Assembly (NCBI GenBank): GCA_016209005.1
Contig: JACQWZ010000004.1
Span: 1 to 19,585, forward strand
Source of the DNA: Candidatus Kuenenbacteria bacterium
Lineage (GTDB): Bacteria; Patescibacteriota; Patescibacteriia; UBA2591; PGYQ01
Length of the DNA: 19,585 bases
Direction: 5' to 3'
Below the pieces are notes generated by a model. The model was not told the origin of the DNA and did not search any database. It saw only the letters and a program-made list of their open reading frames with translations. Both the position numbers and the translations under genes were made by a program. Shown piece by piece: positions 1 through 7,282 of the stretch (position 1 is the stretch's first letter; each line of letters starts with the position of its first letter).

Positions 1-1
1 A

Positions 2-127
2 AATCAAAATCAATCAGTTGAACAATTATTTAATCCAATAATTAAAACATCTGAAAATCAATTTATTAAAATACCCGCGGAGTCCAAAATAGGGTGGCGT
101 TATACGTTGTCTTGCATTTTTTATTAA
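2..127 (+). CDS. Possible C-terminal tail of an unidentified protein (partial)
   Basis: Reading frame 2 is open from the window edge for 41 codons and ends at TAA (125-127). The translation ends with the residues GWRYTLSCIFY and resembles no family I can name. The second half (about 75-115) is richer in G+C than the flanking intergenic DNA, which weakly supports coding. In such AT-rich DNA a 41-codon open stretch can arise by chance, so this is a tentative call. Confidence 0.25.
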   Translation, partial: NQNQSVEQLFNPIIKTSENQFIKIPAESKIGWRYTLSCIFY

Positions 128-202
128 TCTATTCTAAAATTTTATTTAGAGGTAGATTATTTTTTTTAAATAAATTACTTTGAATTACAAAACTCTTAAA
201 TT

Positions 203-331
203 CTCCCCCTCCCTTGATGGGAGGGGTTCCAAATTCTTCCCCTCCCTTGATGGGAGGGGTTAGGGGAGGGTGAGGAATAACAGAACATTTAACACCCTCT
301 CCTTAATCCTCCCCCATCAAGGGGGAGGAGA
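203..331. repeat. Three copies of a GC-rich palindromic repeat upstream of thrC
   Basis: The core cctcccttgatgggagggg appears at about 209-227 and again at 241-259. The second copy continues into ttaggggagggtga (260-273). A third copy lies inverted at 292-331, with cccccatcaaggggg at its centre. Each core is a near-perfect palindrome around TTGATGGG or CATCAA, and copies two and three together form a longer inverted repeat. Similar sequences are familiar dispersed repeats in Candidate Phyla Radiation genomes. The cluster sits 28 bp before the thrC start and could form hairpins in the leader RNA. No other structure was seen in 128-358. Confidence 0.8.
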
Positions 332-358
332 AGATAATATTTTAAAAAAATTCATTAA

Positions 359-1646
359 ATGAAATTTTACAGCTTAAATCACAATTCATCAGAAGTTAAT
401 TTTAAACAGGCTTTAATTTCAGGATTAGCGTTTGATGGCGGATTGTATTTCCCAAAATTTATTCCTAAATTTACGCCAGAAGAAATAGAAAATCTTAAAG
501 ATAATACCTTAACGGAGGTTGGTTTTAAGGTTTTAACAAAATGGCTGGGAGACGAAATTGAATCAAAAACCATAAAACAATTGATTGAGTCGGCTTTAAA
601 TTTTCCAATACCTTTAAAAAAAGTTGGGAAAATTTTTTGTTTTGGAATTATTTCATGGTCCAACCATGGCCTTTAAAGATATTGCCGCCAGATCATTGGC
701 TCTGCTTTTAAGTTGGGCATTAGAAAAAGATAACAAAAAAGCTACAATTGTTGTTGCCACTTCCGGCGACACTGGCGGAGCGGTAGCGCACGGATTTGGC
801 AATGTAAAAAATATCAATGTGATAATTTTGTATCCAAAGAACAAAATTAGTCAATTGCAAGAAGAACAATTAACTCGCGTGGCGCCTAATGTTTTTTCAG
901 TTGAAGTGAATGGAGTTTTTGATAACTGTCAGTCTTTAGTTAAAAAAACTTTTGTTGATCCTGATTTAAAAAAACTTAATTTATCATCGGCTAATTCCAT
1001 CAGCGTCGGTCGTTTGATTCCGCAAATTATTTATTATGTCTACGCTTATTCATTAATTAAAGAGCAAAATATTGAATTTGTCGTGCCTTGCGGAAATTTT
1101 GGCAATGTCTGCGCCGGAATTATGGCTCGTTCAATGGGTTTGCCGTTTAATAAATTTGTCATTGTAAATAATTTAAACGACCCGGTTTTAAAATATTATC
1201 AAACTGAAAAATTTATTCCACAGCCAACAGTTCAAACTTTATCCAATGCCATGGATATTGGCAATCCAAGTAATTTCACTAGAATTTTAGAAATTTTTAA
1301 ACACGATTATTTTGAATTTAAAAAAGTTATTCAAGTTTTAAAAGTGACTGACGAAGAAACCATTGCCACGATTAAAAAAGTTTATTTTAAATATAATTAT
1401 TTATTAGATCCGCATACGGCCGTGGCATGGAATGGCGCTCAACAGACAACTAAAAATCAAAACATAAAAGTAATTTTAAGCACAGCTTCACCCGTTAAAT
1501 TTGCCTCCATTATAAAACAACATACCGGCATTAAAGTAGATGACAGTCAAGCCATAAAAGAATTAACAAAAATTCCCAAACGCAAATTAGAAATAAAAAA
1601 TGATTATCAAGAACTTAAAAAAATACTTTTATCGCTATCAATATAA
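359..1646 (+). CDS. thrC: Threonine synthase, interrupted by an apparent one-base frameshift
   Basis: Threonine synthase makes L-threonine from O-phospho-L-homoserine with pyridoxal phosphate. The N-terminal part (359-676) begins MKFYSLNHNSSEVNFKQAL and contains GLAFDGGLYFP, the family N-terminus. The rest runs in another frame from about 630 to 1646. It holds LELFHGPTMAFKD, whose lysine (codon 673-675) is the expected PLP Schiff-base residue, then ATSGDTGGAVAHGF and the PCGNFGN phosphate-binding region. Joined, the protein is about 429 residues, the usual length for the E. coli-type enzyme. The frame changes near A4-T6 (629-638); removing one T gives VGKIFVLELFHGPT without a break. A TTG at 624 could start the second part, but that would lose the N-terminal domain. 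No Shine-Dalgarno sequence precedes the ATG. The break may be an assembly error or a true mutation. Confidence 0.9.
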
Positions 1647-1856
1647 TTCAATAATAATTTTAAATTTTAAATGAATATCTTAATGTTTAAATTTTTAACT
1701 TTCACCTGCTTAAATTTTCTAAAAGAAAATTTTAGTGAGTGAAGATTTAATTCAATAGATTAAAAATTTTATCATTTATAATTTAAAATTGATTTAAAAT
1801 TTATAATTTAAAATTTATAATTTGCAAAATTTTTCTTAAATTTTGCCTATTTTATT
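1647..1856. repeat. AT-rich inverted-repeat spacer between thrC and the P-loop gene
   Basis: The spacer consists of reiterated aaatttaaaattt-type units with arms at about 1657-1700 and 1750-1825 that can pair imperfectly. At its centre is a stem aaattttctaaaagaaaattt (about 1714-1734), flanked by tttcacctgc on the left and gagtgaag on the right. The end next to the gene, gcaaaatttttcttaaat then ttgcctattttatt before the ATG, is the leader seen at several other genes here. I see no coding potential. Confidence 0.6.
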
Positions 1857-2489
1857 ATGATTATCACTTTCATCGGCATGTCTAACGTTGGCAAATCGGC
1901 ATGGTCAAAAAAACTGGAAAAACTAAAGGGCTTTAAAAGATATTGCTGTGATGATTTAATTGAAAAATATTTAGGTCCTGAACTTAAAGCCTTGGGTTAT
2001 GCCGGCATAGAAAATGTAAGTCGTTGGATGGGCCAGCCCTATAATCAAAGATTTAAAAAAAACAGTCAAAGATATTTAGAGCTTGAAGCCAAATCATTAA
2101 AAGACAGCTTGGAAGAAATTAATAGGCTGAAAGACAACATTAATGTTGTGATAGACACCACGGGCAGTGTGGTTTATATGCCAAAAAAAATATTAAATAT
2201 TTTGACCACTCGAACAAAAATAGTTTATCTTGAAGCTCCGGTTGGCATGATGAAGGCGATAATTAAAAAATATATAGATAAACCCAAACCTGTAATTTGG
2301 GGAGATTTATATCAACCACTGGCTGGAGAAGATAAAAATGAAACTTTAAAAAGATGCTACCTAAAGTTATTAAAATATCGGACCAATTTATATGAAAAGT
2401 TAGGTGCGATTAAAATTAATGATATTACCAGAACAAAAAAAGATTTTACCGTAGAAAATTTACTTGAGTTAATTAATTTTGAAAAGTAA
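1857..2489 (+). CDS. P-loop kinase-like protein, shikimate kinase-like fold
   Basis: This 210-residue protein starts with a beta strand and a Walker A motif GMSNVGKS (7-14). The layout then follows the shikimate kinase/nucleoside kinase fold: an acidic pair D32-D33 after the first helix, QRYLELEAKSLKD (71-83) at the place of the family's substrate-binding FR-E helix, VVIDTTGS (97-104) in place of the VVATGGG strand, and KIVYLEAP (121-128). A lid-like segment QPLAGEDKNETLKRCYLKLL leads into KYRTNLYEKLG (173-183), resembling the family's RxPLYeevA end. The canonical GGG substrate loop is replaced by TTGS, so shikimate is not assured as substrate. It follows thrC on the same strand, 210 bp downstream. 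The fold is well supported by motifs; the substrate is unknown. Confidence 0.7.
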   Translation: MIITFIGMSNVGKSAWSKKLEKLKGFKRYCCDDLIEKYLGPELKALGYAGIENVSRWMGQPYNQRFKKNSQRYLELEAKSLKDSLEEINRLKDNINVVIDTTGSVVYMPKKILNILTTRTKIVYLEAPVGMMKAIIKKYIDKPKPVIWGDLYQPLAGEDKNETLKRCYLKLLKYRTNLYEKLGAIKINDITRTKKDFTVENLLELINFEK

Positions 2490-2708
2490 ATATTTTCTGT
2501 GTAGTTCTTATATCGGAATTTCAATATTTTATCGGAAAGTGTATTTATTTAATGACAAATAACAATCCACCAGCTGGCAGAGACAAATCAATGACAAATG
2601 ACTAAAATGATAAATAATTTTAATTTATTTGAAAATTAAATCATTGAAAATTGATTGAAAATTGAAAATTGAAAATTTTTGCCTATTTTATTTTTTATTT
2701 TAAATTTT
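2490..2708. repeat. AT-rich repeat spacer with a degenerate GC palindrome
   Basis: The gene-proximal half is a series of gaaaattgaaaattgaaaat units (about 2629-2678) ending in tttttgcctatttt before the lipoprotein start. A degenerate copy of the palindrome tccgccagctggcgga, here tccaccagctggcaga, lies at 2566-2581 inside acaaat-rich flanks. A 19-bp word, tatcggaatttcaatattt (2511-2529), recurs inverted at 12012-12030. I see no coding potential. Confidence 0.6.
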
Positions 2709-3779
2709 ATGTTTAAAAAATTTATTACAATTTTATTAATTTGCGCTCCCCTCTTTTTAACTGGTTGCATTAAAGTTAATTTTGGAACTGGAACAAGCGA
2801 AAGCGGGGGAATATTTAAATCAATTGACGCTGGAAATACATGGGAACAAAAAACATCTTTATTGTCTCAAAGCAAAGAAAAACAAAATATTGGCAAAGTT
2901 AATCCAACAAAAATGCTTTTCTCTTTAGATGACTCTCAAATTATTTTTCTAGGCACTCGGGAAAATGGAATGTATGTTACTTTTAATGGCGGGGATGAGT
3001 GGCAGAATATTTTTATTCCAAAAGGAAAAATTAACGACATAGCCATTGATCCAAAAAGCAAAGATATTATCTATCTGGCTTATTATAATAAAATCTTGAA
3101 AATTCAAAATTTAAAAAAAGATTTGCAAGAAATTTTTATTGAAAATCAAACAAATAAATTTATCGCATCTTTAGCGATTGATTGGAATAATCCAAATAAA
3201 ATTTACGCTGGCGCCACCGATGGAACGCTTTTACAAAGTTTAAACTCCGGACAAAGTTGGAATATGATAGAAAGTTTTAATAAAAAAAATGAAACAAAAA
3301 ATGAAATAAAAAAAATTATAATAAATTCTCGTGACAATCGAATTCTTTATATTATAACAACTAGCGCTGGAATTTTTAAATCAATGGATCAAGGAAAAAA
3401 TTGGCAAGAAATTACTTCGGGATTAGAAAAATTTACTGGCGGGAAAAATATTTTTGATGTCGCTTTTGATTCAAATAAAGATGGAAAAATTATAATCGCG
3501 ACAATGCATGGATTAATAAAAACAGATAACAATGGAAAAACGTGGGAAGAATTAAAATTATTATCTTTGCCCGGAACTATAAAAATTTATTCTGTGGCAA
3601 TTAATCCTATCAATTCAAAAGAAATTTATTATGGAACAAATGGGGCTATTTACAAAACAAATGATAATGGGGCTACTTGGATTGTTAGAAAAATGCCAAC
3701 TTTAAACGCAATAAAAATTTTATTAATCGATCCCAAAGCCCCAGCCACAATTTACACTGGAATAAGTAAAGAAAAATAA
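2709..3779 (+). CDS. Lipoprotein with BNR/Ycf48-like beta-propeller repeats
   Basis: The chosen start (ATG at 2709) gives MFKKFITILLICAPLFLTGC, a lipoprotein signal peptide with lipobox LTGC and lipidated Cys20; a TTG 30 bp upstream would only add an unlikely hydrophobic extension. The mature part of about 337 residues has repeated Asp-box-like blades, recognisable by GNTWEQ, GDEWQN, GQSWNM, GKNWQE, GKTWEE and GATWIV, most preceded by a strand such as GIFKSMDQ or AIYKTNDN. This is the pattern of BNR/sortilin or Ycf48-type six- or seven-bladed propellers. Such proteins usually lie at the outer face of the membrane and bind proteins or glycans. No catalytic residues are evident and the ligand cannot be predicted. 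The bactofilin-like gene follows 31 bp downstream, so the two are probably cotranscribed. Confidence 0.8.
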   Translation: MFKKFITILLICAPLFLTGCIKVNFGTGTSESGGIFKSIDAGNTWEQKTSLLSQSKEKQNIGKVNPTKMLFSLDDSQIIFLGTRENGMYVTFNGGDEWQNIFIPKGKINDIAIDPKSKDIIYLAYYNKILKIQNLKKDLQEIFIENQTNKFIASLAIDWNNPNKIYAGATDGTLLQSLNSGQSWNMIESFNKKNETKNEIKKIIINSRDNRILYIITTSAGIFKSMDQGKNWQEITSGLEKFTGGKNIFDVAFDSNKDGKIIIATMHGLIKTDNNGKTWEELKLLSLPGTIKIYSVAINPINSKEIYYGTNGAIYKTNDNGATWIVRKMPTLNAIKILLIDPKAPATIYTGISKEK

Positions 3780-3810
3780 AAAATTTATTTTATTTTTTAA
3801 TTTTTATTTT

Positions 3811-4950
3811 ATGAAAAAAATAATCTTTTTCTTTATCTTCTCTTGTTTTTTATTACTTTCACATTCTTCTGCCCAAGCGATTGTTCAAAAGACTGGAGAA
3901 AATATTTATCTTAATTCAAGTGAAATCATTGAGGATGATTTAATTGCCTTCGGAGAAATAATAGAAATTAACGGATTAATTAAAGGCGATCTCTTTGTTG
4001 TTGGACAAATAATAACAATTAATGGAAATGTTGAGGGAGATATTATTGGCCTTGGTCAACAAATTACAATCAATGGGAAGGTGAATGGCAATGTTAGAAT
4101 TTTAGGACAAACAATAAAATTTAATAATCAAGTGGATAAAAATATTAATGTTTTTGGAGAAAGTATTTTTTTTAGCGAAAAAAGCAAAGTTGAAAAAAAT
4201 TTATTAATTCTTGGAGAAAATATTGAAATAAATGGAAAAGTAAACGGCAATATTTATGGAAATGGAGAAAAAATTTCTTTAAATAATGAAATTAATAAAA
4301 TTATTAATTTAAATGTAACGTCTCTTGTTTTGCAGTCAAACGCAATAATAAATGGAGACTTGTATTACAGGGCTCCGCAAAAAGCAAAAATACAATCAGG
4401 CGCTCAAATATCAGGAAAAACTTTCTATAAAATTCCGTCTTTTGAAAAAAAAGAAAAAAAATATACTATCACTTTTTTCTTTTGGAAATTAGTTCATTTG
4501 TTTGGTTTTTTAATTATTGGATTAATTTTTACTTCTTTATTCCGCAAAAAAACATTAGAAATAATTGATCAAATTAAAAAAACTCCATGGAAAAATATAG
4601 GATTTGGAATTATTTATTTTTTCATTACGCCAATAATCTTGCTTTTATTAATCGCTCTGCTAATTGGAATGCCTTTGGCTTTTATCGGAGGATGTCTATA
4701 TTTTATTCTTCTCTATTTATCCCAACTTTTTGTTGGCATGACAATTGGAATAAAAATAGATAAAAAAATTAGAAAGCCAAAGGAAGGCGTTGAACAAAAT
4801 TTAATTTGGCCAATGAGTTTAGGTATGATTATTTTAATAATTTTATTTAGCGTTCCTTATTTAGGTTTCTTTTTTAAACTAATAATTATTTGGATTGGAT
4901 TGGGAGGAACGATAGAAAGTGTAAAAATCAAAATGCAAAAATCAAAATGA
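3811..4950 (+). CDS. Secreted bactofilin-like beta-helix protein with C-terminal membrane segments
   Basis: The 379-residue protein opens with a signal peptide (MKKIIFFFIFSCFLLL, likely cleaved after AQA at 21-23). Residues about 30-200 are short repeats of the type ITINGNVEGDIIGLG and INGKVNGNVRILG, the right-handed beta-helix pattern of polymer-forming bactofilins (DUF583). A basic linker (about 205-220) leads to hydrophobic segments at about 226-243, 262-312 (long enough for two) and 330-365, so the C-terminus is anchored in the membrane. Classical bactofilins are cytosolic; here the signal peptide places the helix outside, probably as part of the cell envelope. It follows the propeller lipoprotein closely. 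The gene ends in TGA, showing that UGA is a stop in this organism. Confidence 0.8.
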   Translation: MKKIIFFFIFSCFLLLSHSSAQAIVQKTGENIYLNSSEIIEDDLIAFGEIIEINGLIKGDLFVVGQIITINGNVEGDIIGLGQQITINGKVNGNVRILGQTIKFNNQVDKNINVFGESIFFSEKSKVEKNLLILGENIEINGKVNGNIYGNGEKISLNNEINKIINLNVTSLVLQSNAIINGDLYYRAPQKAKIQSGAQISGKTFYKIPSFEKKEKKYTITFFFWKLVHLFGFLIIGLIFTSLFRKKTLEIIDQIKKTPWKNIGFGIIYFFITPIILLLLIALLIGMPLAFIGGCLYFILLYLSQLFVGMTIGIKIDKKIRKPKEGVEQNLIWPMSLGMIILIILFSVPYLGFFFKLIIIWIGLGGTIESVKIKMQKSK

Positions 4951-5229
4951 CAGATTAAAATGTAAAATGATAATGCAAAATTTAAAGTATAAATCCCAAA
5001 CCCAAAATCCTAAAAAAATAACATAATTTATCCCTCACCTTTTTGAGTTATTTGAAAATAATTTTAATTAGTACTAAAAGGTGAGGGATTTATTTTGATT
5101 TGAGATTTTGGGATTTTATTGGATATTTGATATTGGGATTTGGGATTTAAAATTTTACATTTTTAACTGTCATTTTGATCCCTCGACTTCACTCGGGACA
5201 AGCTTTTGATATTTACATTTTGATTTTTT
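4951..5229. repeat. Nested inverted repeats with a GC-rich palindrome at the centre, upstream of glgA
   Basis: Three layers of inverted repeat are nested. The outer arms are atgacagattaaaatgtaaa (4947-4966) and a complementary acatttttaactgtcatttt (5157-5176). The middle arms are aaatcccaaacccaaaatcc (4991-5010) and gattttgggattttattgga plus gatattgggatttgggattt (about 5103-5150). The inner arms are tccctcaccttttt (5031-5044) and aaaaggtgaggga (5076-5088). Between the outer arm and the glgA start there is another GC-rich module, ccctcgacttcactcgggac (about 5181-5200). The inner palindrome matches one inside the glgA coding sequence at 5748-5781. I see no open reading frame worth calling. Confidence 0.75.
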
Positions 5230-6950
5230 ATGAATAACAAATTAAATAAAAAACTAAAGGTTCTATTTGTTGCCAGCGAAGTCGCGCCGATAGCTAAAGT
5301 GGGCGGATTGGCTGATGTTGTTGGCGCTTTGCCTAAGGCGTTAAAAAAACTTGACGTAGATGTAAAAATTATTATTCCTAAATATGGAATGATTGATGAA
5401 AAAAAATATCCAATGAAAAAAATTGCCAGCGAAATAAAAATTCCTTTTTATAATCAAGAAGAATTAATTAATATTTATTCTTGTTTTTTACCCACTCACC
5501 CAGAAAGCTTAACTATAAATAGCGAGAATAAATGTGGAAATAAAAATTTTTCCACACATAAAAATTTATGTTTTAACACTGGGCGCAGGGGTTTGCCAGA
5601 AACTCAAATAGAAATTTATTTAATTGAAAATTTAAAATATTTAAGCCAAGACGGTGTTTATCTTACTGTTGACGCTTCTTCATCGGGAGAAATAAATGAA
5701 TGTCAACGATTTATTTTTTTTACCAAATGTGTAGCAGAAATTTTTTTACCCCTCACCTTTTTCAGAAAAAAGGTGAGGGGTTCATCCCAGCAACAAGCCA
5801 CAGAATATTCTAGAAAGTGCGGGATAAATTGGCAACCGAATATTTTTCATTGTCACGATTGGTCCACTGGATTTTTGCCATTATTAATAAAAATGCAAGT
5901 AAAAAATCAAAAAACCTTATTTACTATTCACAATTTTGCTTATCAGGGCAAATACAATCCGCAAGAAATTTTTAAAATGCTTAATTTGAAAGAAACAGAT
6001 TGGCCAACTTTAAAAGAAAGAACAAAAAATCAATTTGAAGATCTCAACGCTGTTCAACAGGCTATTTTAAACGCGAATTTAATTAATACAGTTAGCCCAA
6101 CTTACGCTCAAGAAATTTTAACCAAAGAATTTGGCGAAGGATTGGAAAATGATTTAAAAAAAAGAAAGAATGACCTCTTTGGCATTCTCAATGGGATTGA
6201 CACAACTTTTTTTAATCCAATGACAGATTTAAATTTAAAAAAAATTACGGATTAGAAATGACGAATGAAAAATTATTAAAAAATAAAGAAGAAAATAAAA
6301 ATTATCTTCAAAAAATTTGCAATTTAAAAGTTAATTCTAAAATACCTCTCGTTGGCATAATTTCTAGATTAGCCGAACAAAAGGGATTTGATTTAATTAT
6401 CGAAACTTTTGAAAAATTAATGAAATTAAATTTACAATTTGTTTTATTGGGCGCCGGCGATTTAGAAATAGAAAAAAAATTAACAGAATTAAGTTTAAAA
6501 TATTTAGATAAATTTTCTTGCAATTTTAAATTTGACGCAAAATTAGCTCAACAAATCTACGCCGGATCAGATATATTTTTAATGCCCTCGCATTTTGAAC
6601 CCTGCGGTTTGGGTCAATTAATTGCCATGCGATATGGAACTACGTCAATTGTCAGAAAAACCGGCGGCCTAACCGACACAGTAGAAAGCTATAATCCGCC
6701 AGCTGGCGGATATAAGACAGGTATCGGTTTTGTTTTTGAAAAATATGAAGCAAAAGAAATGTTAAATTCAATTAAAGAAGCGTTAAAAATTTATGAAAAT
6801 AAAAAAGAATGGCAAAAAATAATATTTCACAATATGAAACAAAATTTTTCCTGGGAAACCTCCGCTAAAAAATATTTAAAATTATATCAAAAACTCTTGA
6901 AAATTCAGGAGTTACGCACTATTAATGTGCATTTGGCTAATATTAGCTAA
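5230..6950 (+). CDS. glgA: Glycogen (starch) synthase with palindromic insertions and an apparent -1 frameshift
   Basis: GlgA (GT5 family) transfers glucose from ADP- or UDP-glucose to a growing alpha-1,4-glucan. The N-terminal domain has SEVAPIAKVGGLADVVGALP with the nucleotide-sugar-binding K23-x-G-G; HCHDWSTGFLP and TIHNFAYQG follow, then NGIDTTFFNP at the domain boundary. The C-terminal domain (second frame) has GIISRLAEQKGFDLI and EPCGLGQLIAMRYGT. The first frame ends at TAG 6253-6255. Re-reading one base in the A8 run (6237-6244) gives NLKKNYGLEMTNEKLLKNKE, which matches the family without a gap. Joined, the protein is about 573 residues against the usual 475-490. The excess is explained by insertions at residues about 87-123 and 172-198, a small palindrome at 6695-6710, and a 14-residue tail supplied by a MITE-like element. 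Activity is uncertain. A neighbouring glycogen branching or pyrophosphorylase gene is not seen. Confidence 0.88.
5499..5583. repeat. Palindromic insertion inside glgA (first)
   Basis: Inner arms TGTGGAAA (5533-5540) and TTTCCACA (5549-5556) form a stem of eight pairs. Outer arms cccagaaagcttaac (5499-5513) and gttttaacactggg (5570-5583) pair imperfectly. The whole stretch is translated in frame as residues about 90-118, rich in Ser, Asn and Lys and with Cys residues, and has no counterpart in ordinary GlgA between the EELINIYS and QIEIYLIEN strands. Confidence 0.6.
5748..5825. repeat. Palindromic insertion inside glgA (second, double hairpin)
   Basis: A 15-bp perfect stem, acccctcaccttttt (5748-5762) with aaaaaggtgaggggt (5767-5781), is followed at once by a weaker one, atcccagca (5784-5792) with tgcgggat (5818-5825), around the palindrome agaatattct. 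Together they encode about 26 residues (LPLTFFRKKVRGSS and on) between FIFFTKCVAEIF and NWQPNIFHCHDW, where normal GlgA has only a few residues. The first stem matches the intergenic palindrome at 5031-5088. Confidence 0.75.
6695..6710. repeat. 16-bp palindrome in glgA coding sequence
   Basis: The perfect palindrome tccgccagctggcgga encodes the NPPAGGY stretch of glgA between GGLTDTVESY and TGIGFVF, a loop that is shorter in typical enzymes. An identical copy is intergenic at 18507-18522, and a degenerate one lies at 2566-2581. Confidence 0.75.
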
Positions 6951-7021
6951 AAATGAAAAATTAACAAAAATTCAATTTTCGCTAACTTTAGCCATTTTTT
7001 GATTAAACTGCGTAAGTCCTG
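6906..7021. mobile_element. 116-bp MITE-like element at the 3' end of glgA
   Basis: The terminal inverted repeats are caggagttacgca (6906-6918) and tgcgtaagtcctg (7009-7021), with one mismatch. They flank an AT-rich interior that has its own inverted pair, ttggctaatattagctaa and ttagcgaaaa/gctaactttagcc. The element is bordered by a 5-bp direct repeat aaatt at 6901-6905 and 7022-7026. There is no transposase, so a related autonomous element would have to mobilise it. Removing the element and one aaatt restores aaa-att-taa in the glgA frame, which is the likely original stop codon. Confidence 0.75.
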
Positions 7022-7069
7022 AAATTTAAGATTTACGATTTGAGATTTACGATTTAAAAAAATGTTAAC

Positions 7070-7262
7070 ATTTTGATACGCCTCGTAATAAGGCAACTGC
7101 GCTCACTGTTGTCATTGTGAGGACTCCGACGTTACGTCGGAGGACGAAGCAACCTATAATTAAAAGGCATATGTGTAATATAAATTTTGACTAGAGATTG
7201 CTTCGCTTTGAGTACAAAGCTCGCAATGACAGATAGGGTTGTAAACAGTTACATAATAAGGT
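7070..7262. repeat. Composite inverted repeat between convergent glgA and ileS
   Basis: Outer arms contain gtcattgtgaggac (7111-7124), with gacgaagcaacc beyond it, and the complementary agagattgcttcg (7193-7205) and gctcgcaatgac (7219-7230). The left arm is split by a perfect palindrome ctccgacgttacgtcggag (7124-7142), the family also found in the hairpin at 10316-10334. This GTCATTGCGAGG...GAAGCAATCTC type is a common dispersed repeat in uncultivated bacteria. Partly similar words around aataaggcaactg (about 7087-7099) and aataaggtgttgcc (about 7255-7268) mark the ends. No gene is seen in 6951-7282. Confidence 0.7.
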
Positions 7263-7282
7263 GTTGCCTATAATTTTTAAAT

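Noticed and set aside
624..1646. A separate gene starting at TTG 624
   Set aside because: The product would lack the ThrC N-terminal domain, which is encoded directly upstream in another frame; a broken single gene explains both parts.
4948..4950. Alternative genetic code with UGA as an amino acid
   Set aside because: The bactofilin-like gene ends at TGA with intergenic repeat DNA after it, and no long gene contains an in-frame TGA.
6258..6950. A stand-alone glycosyltransferase C-terminal domain gene
   Set aside because: The upstream end of the same frame continues the family alignment through the A8 run, so this is the second half of glgA.
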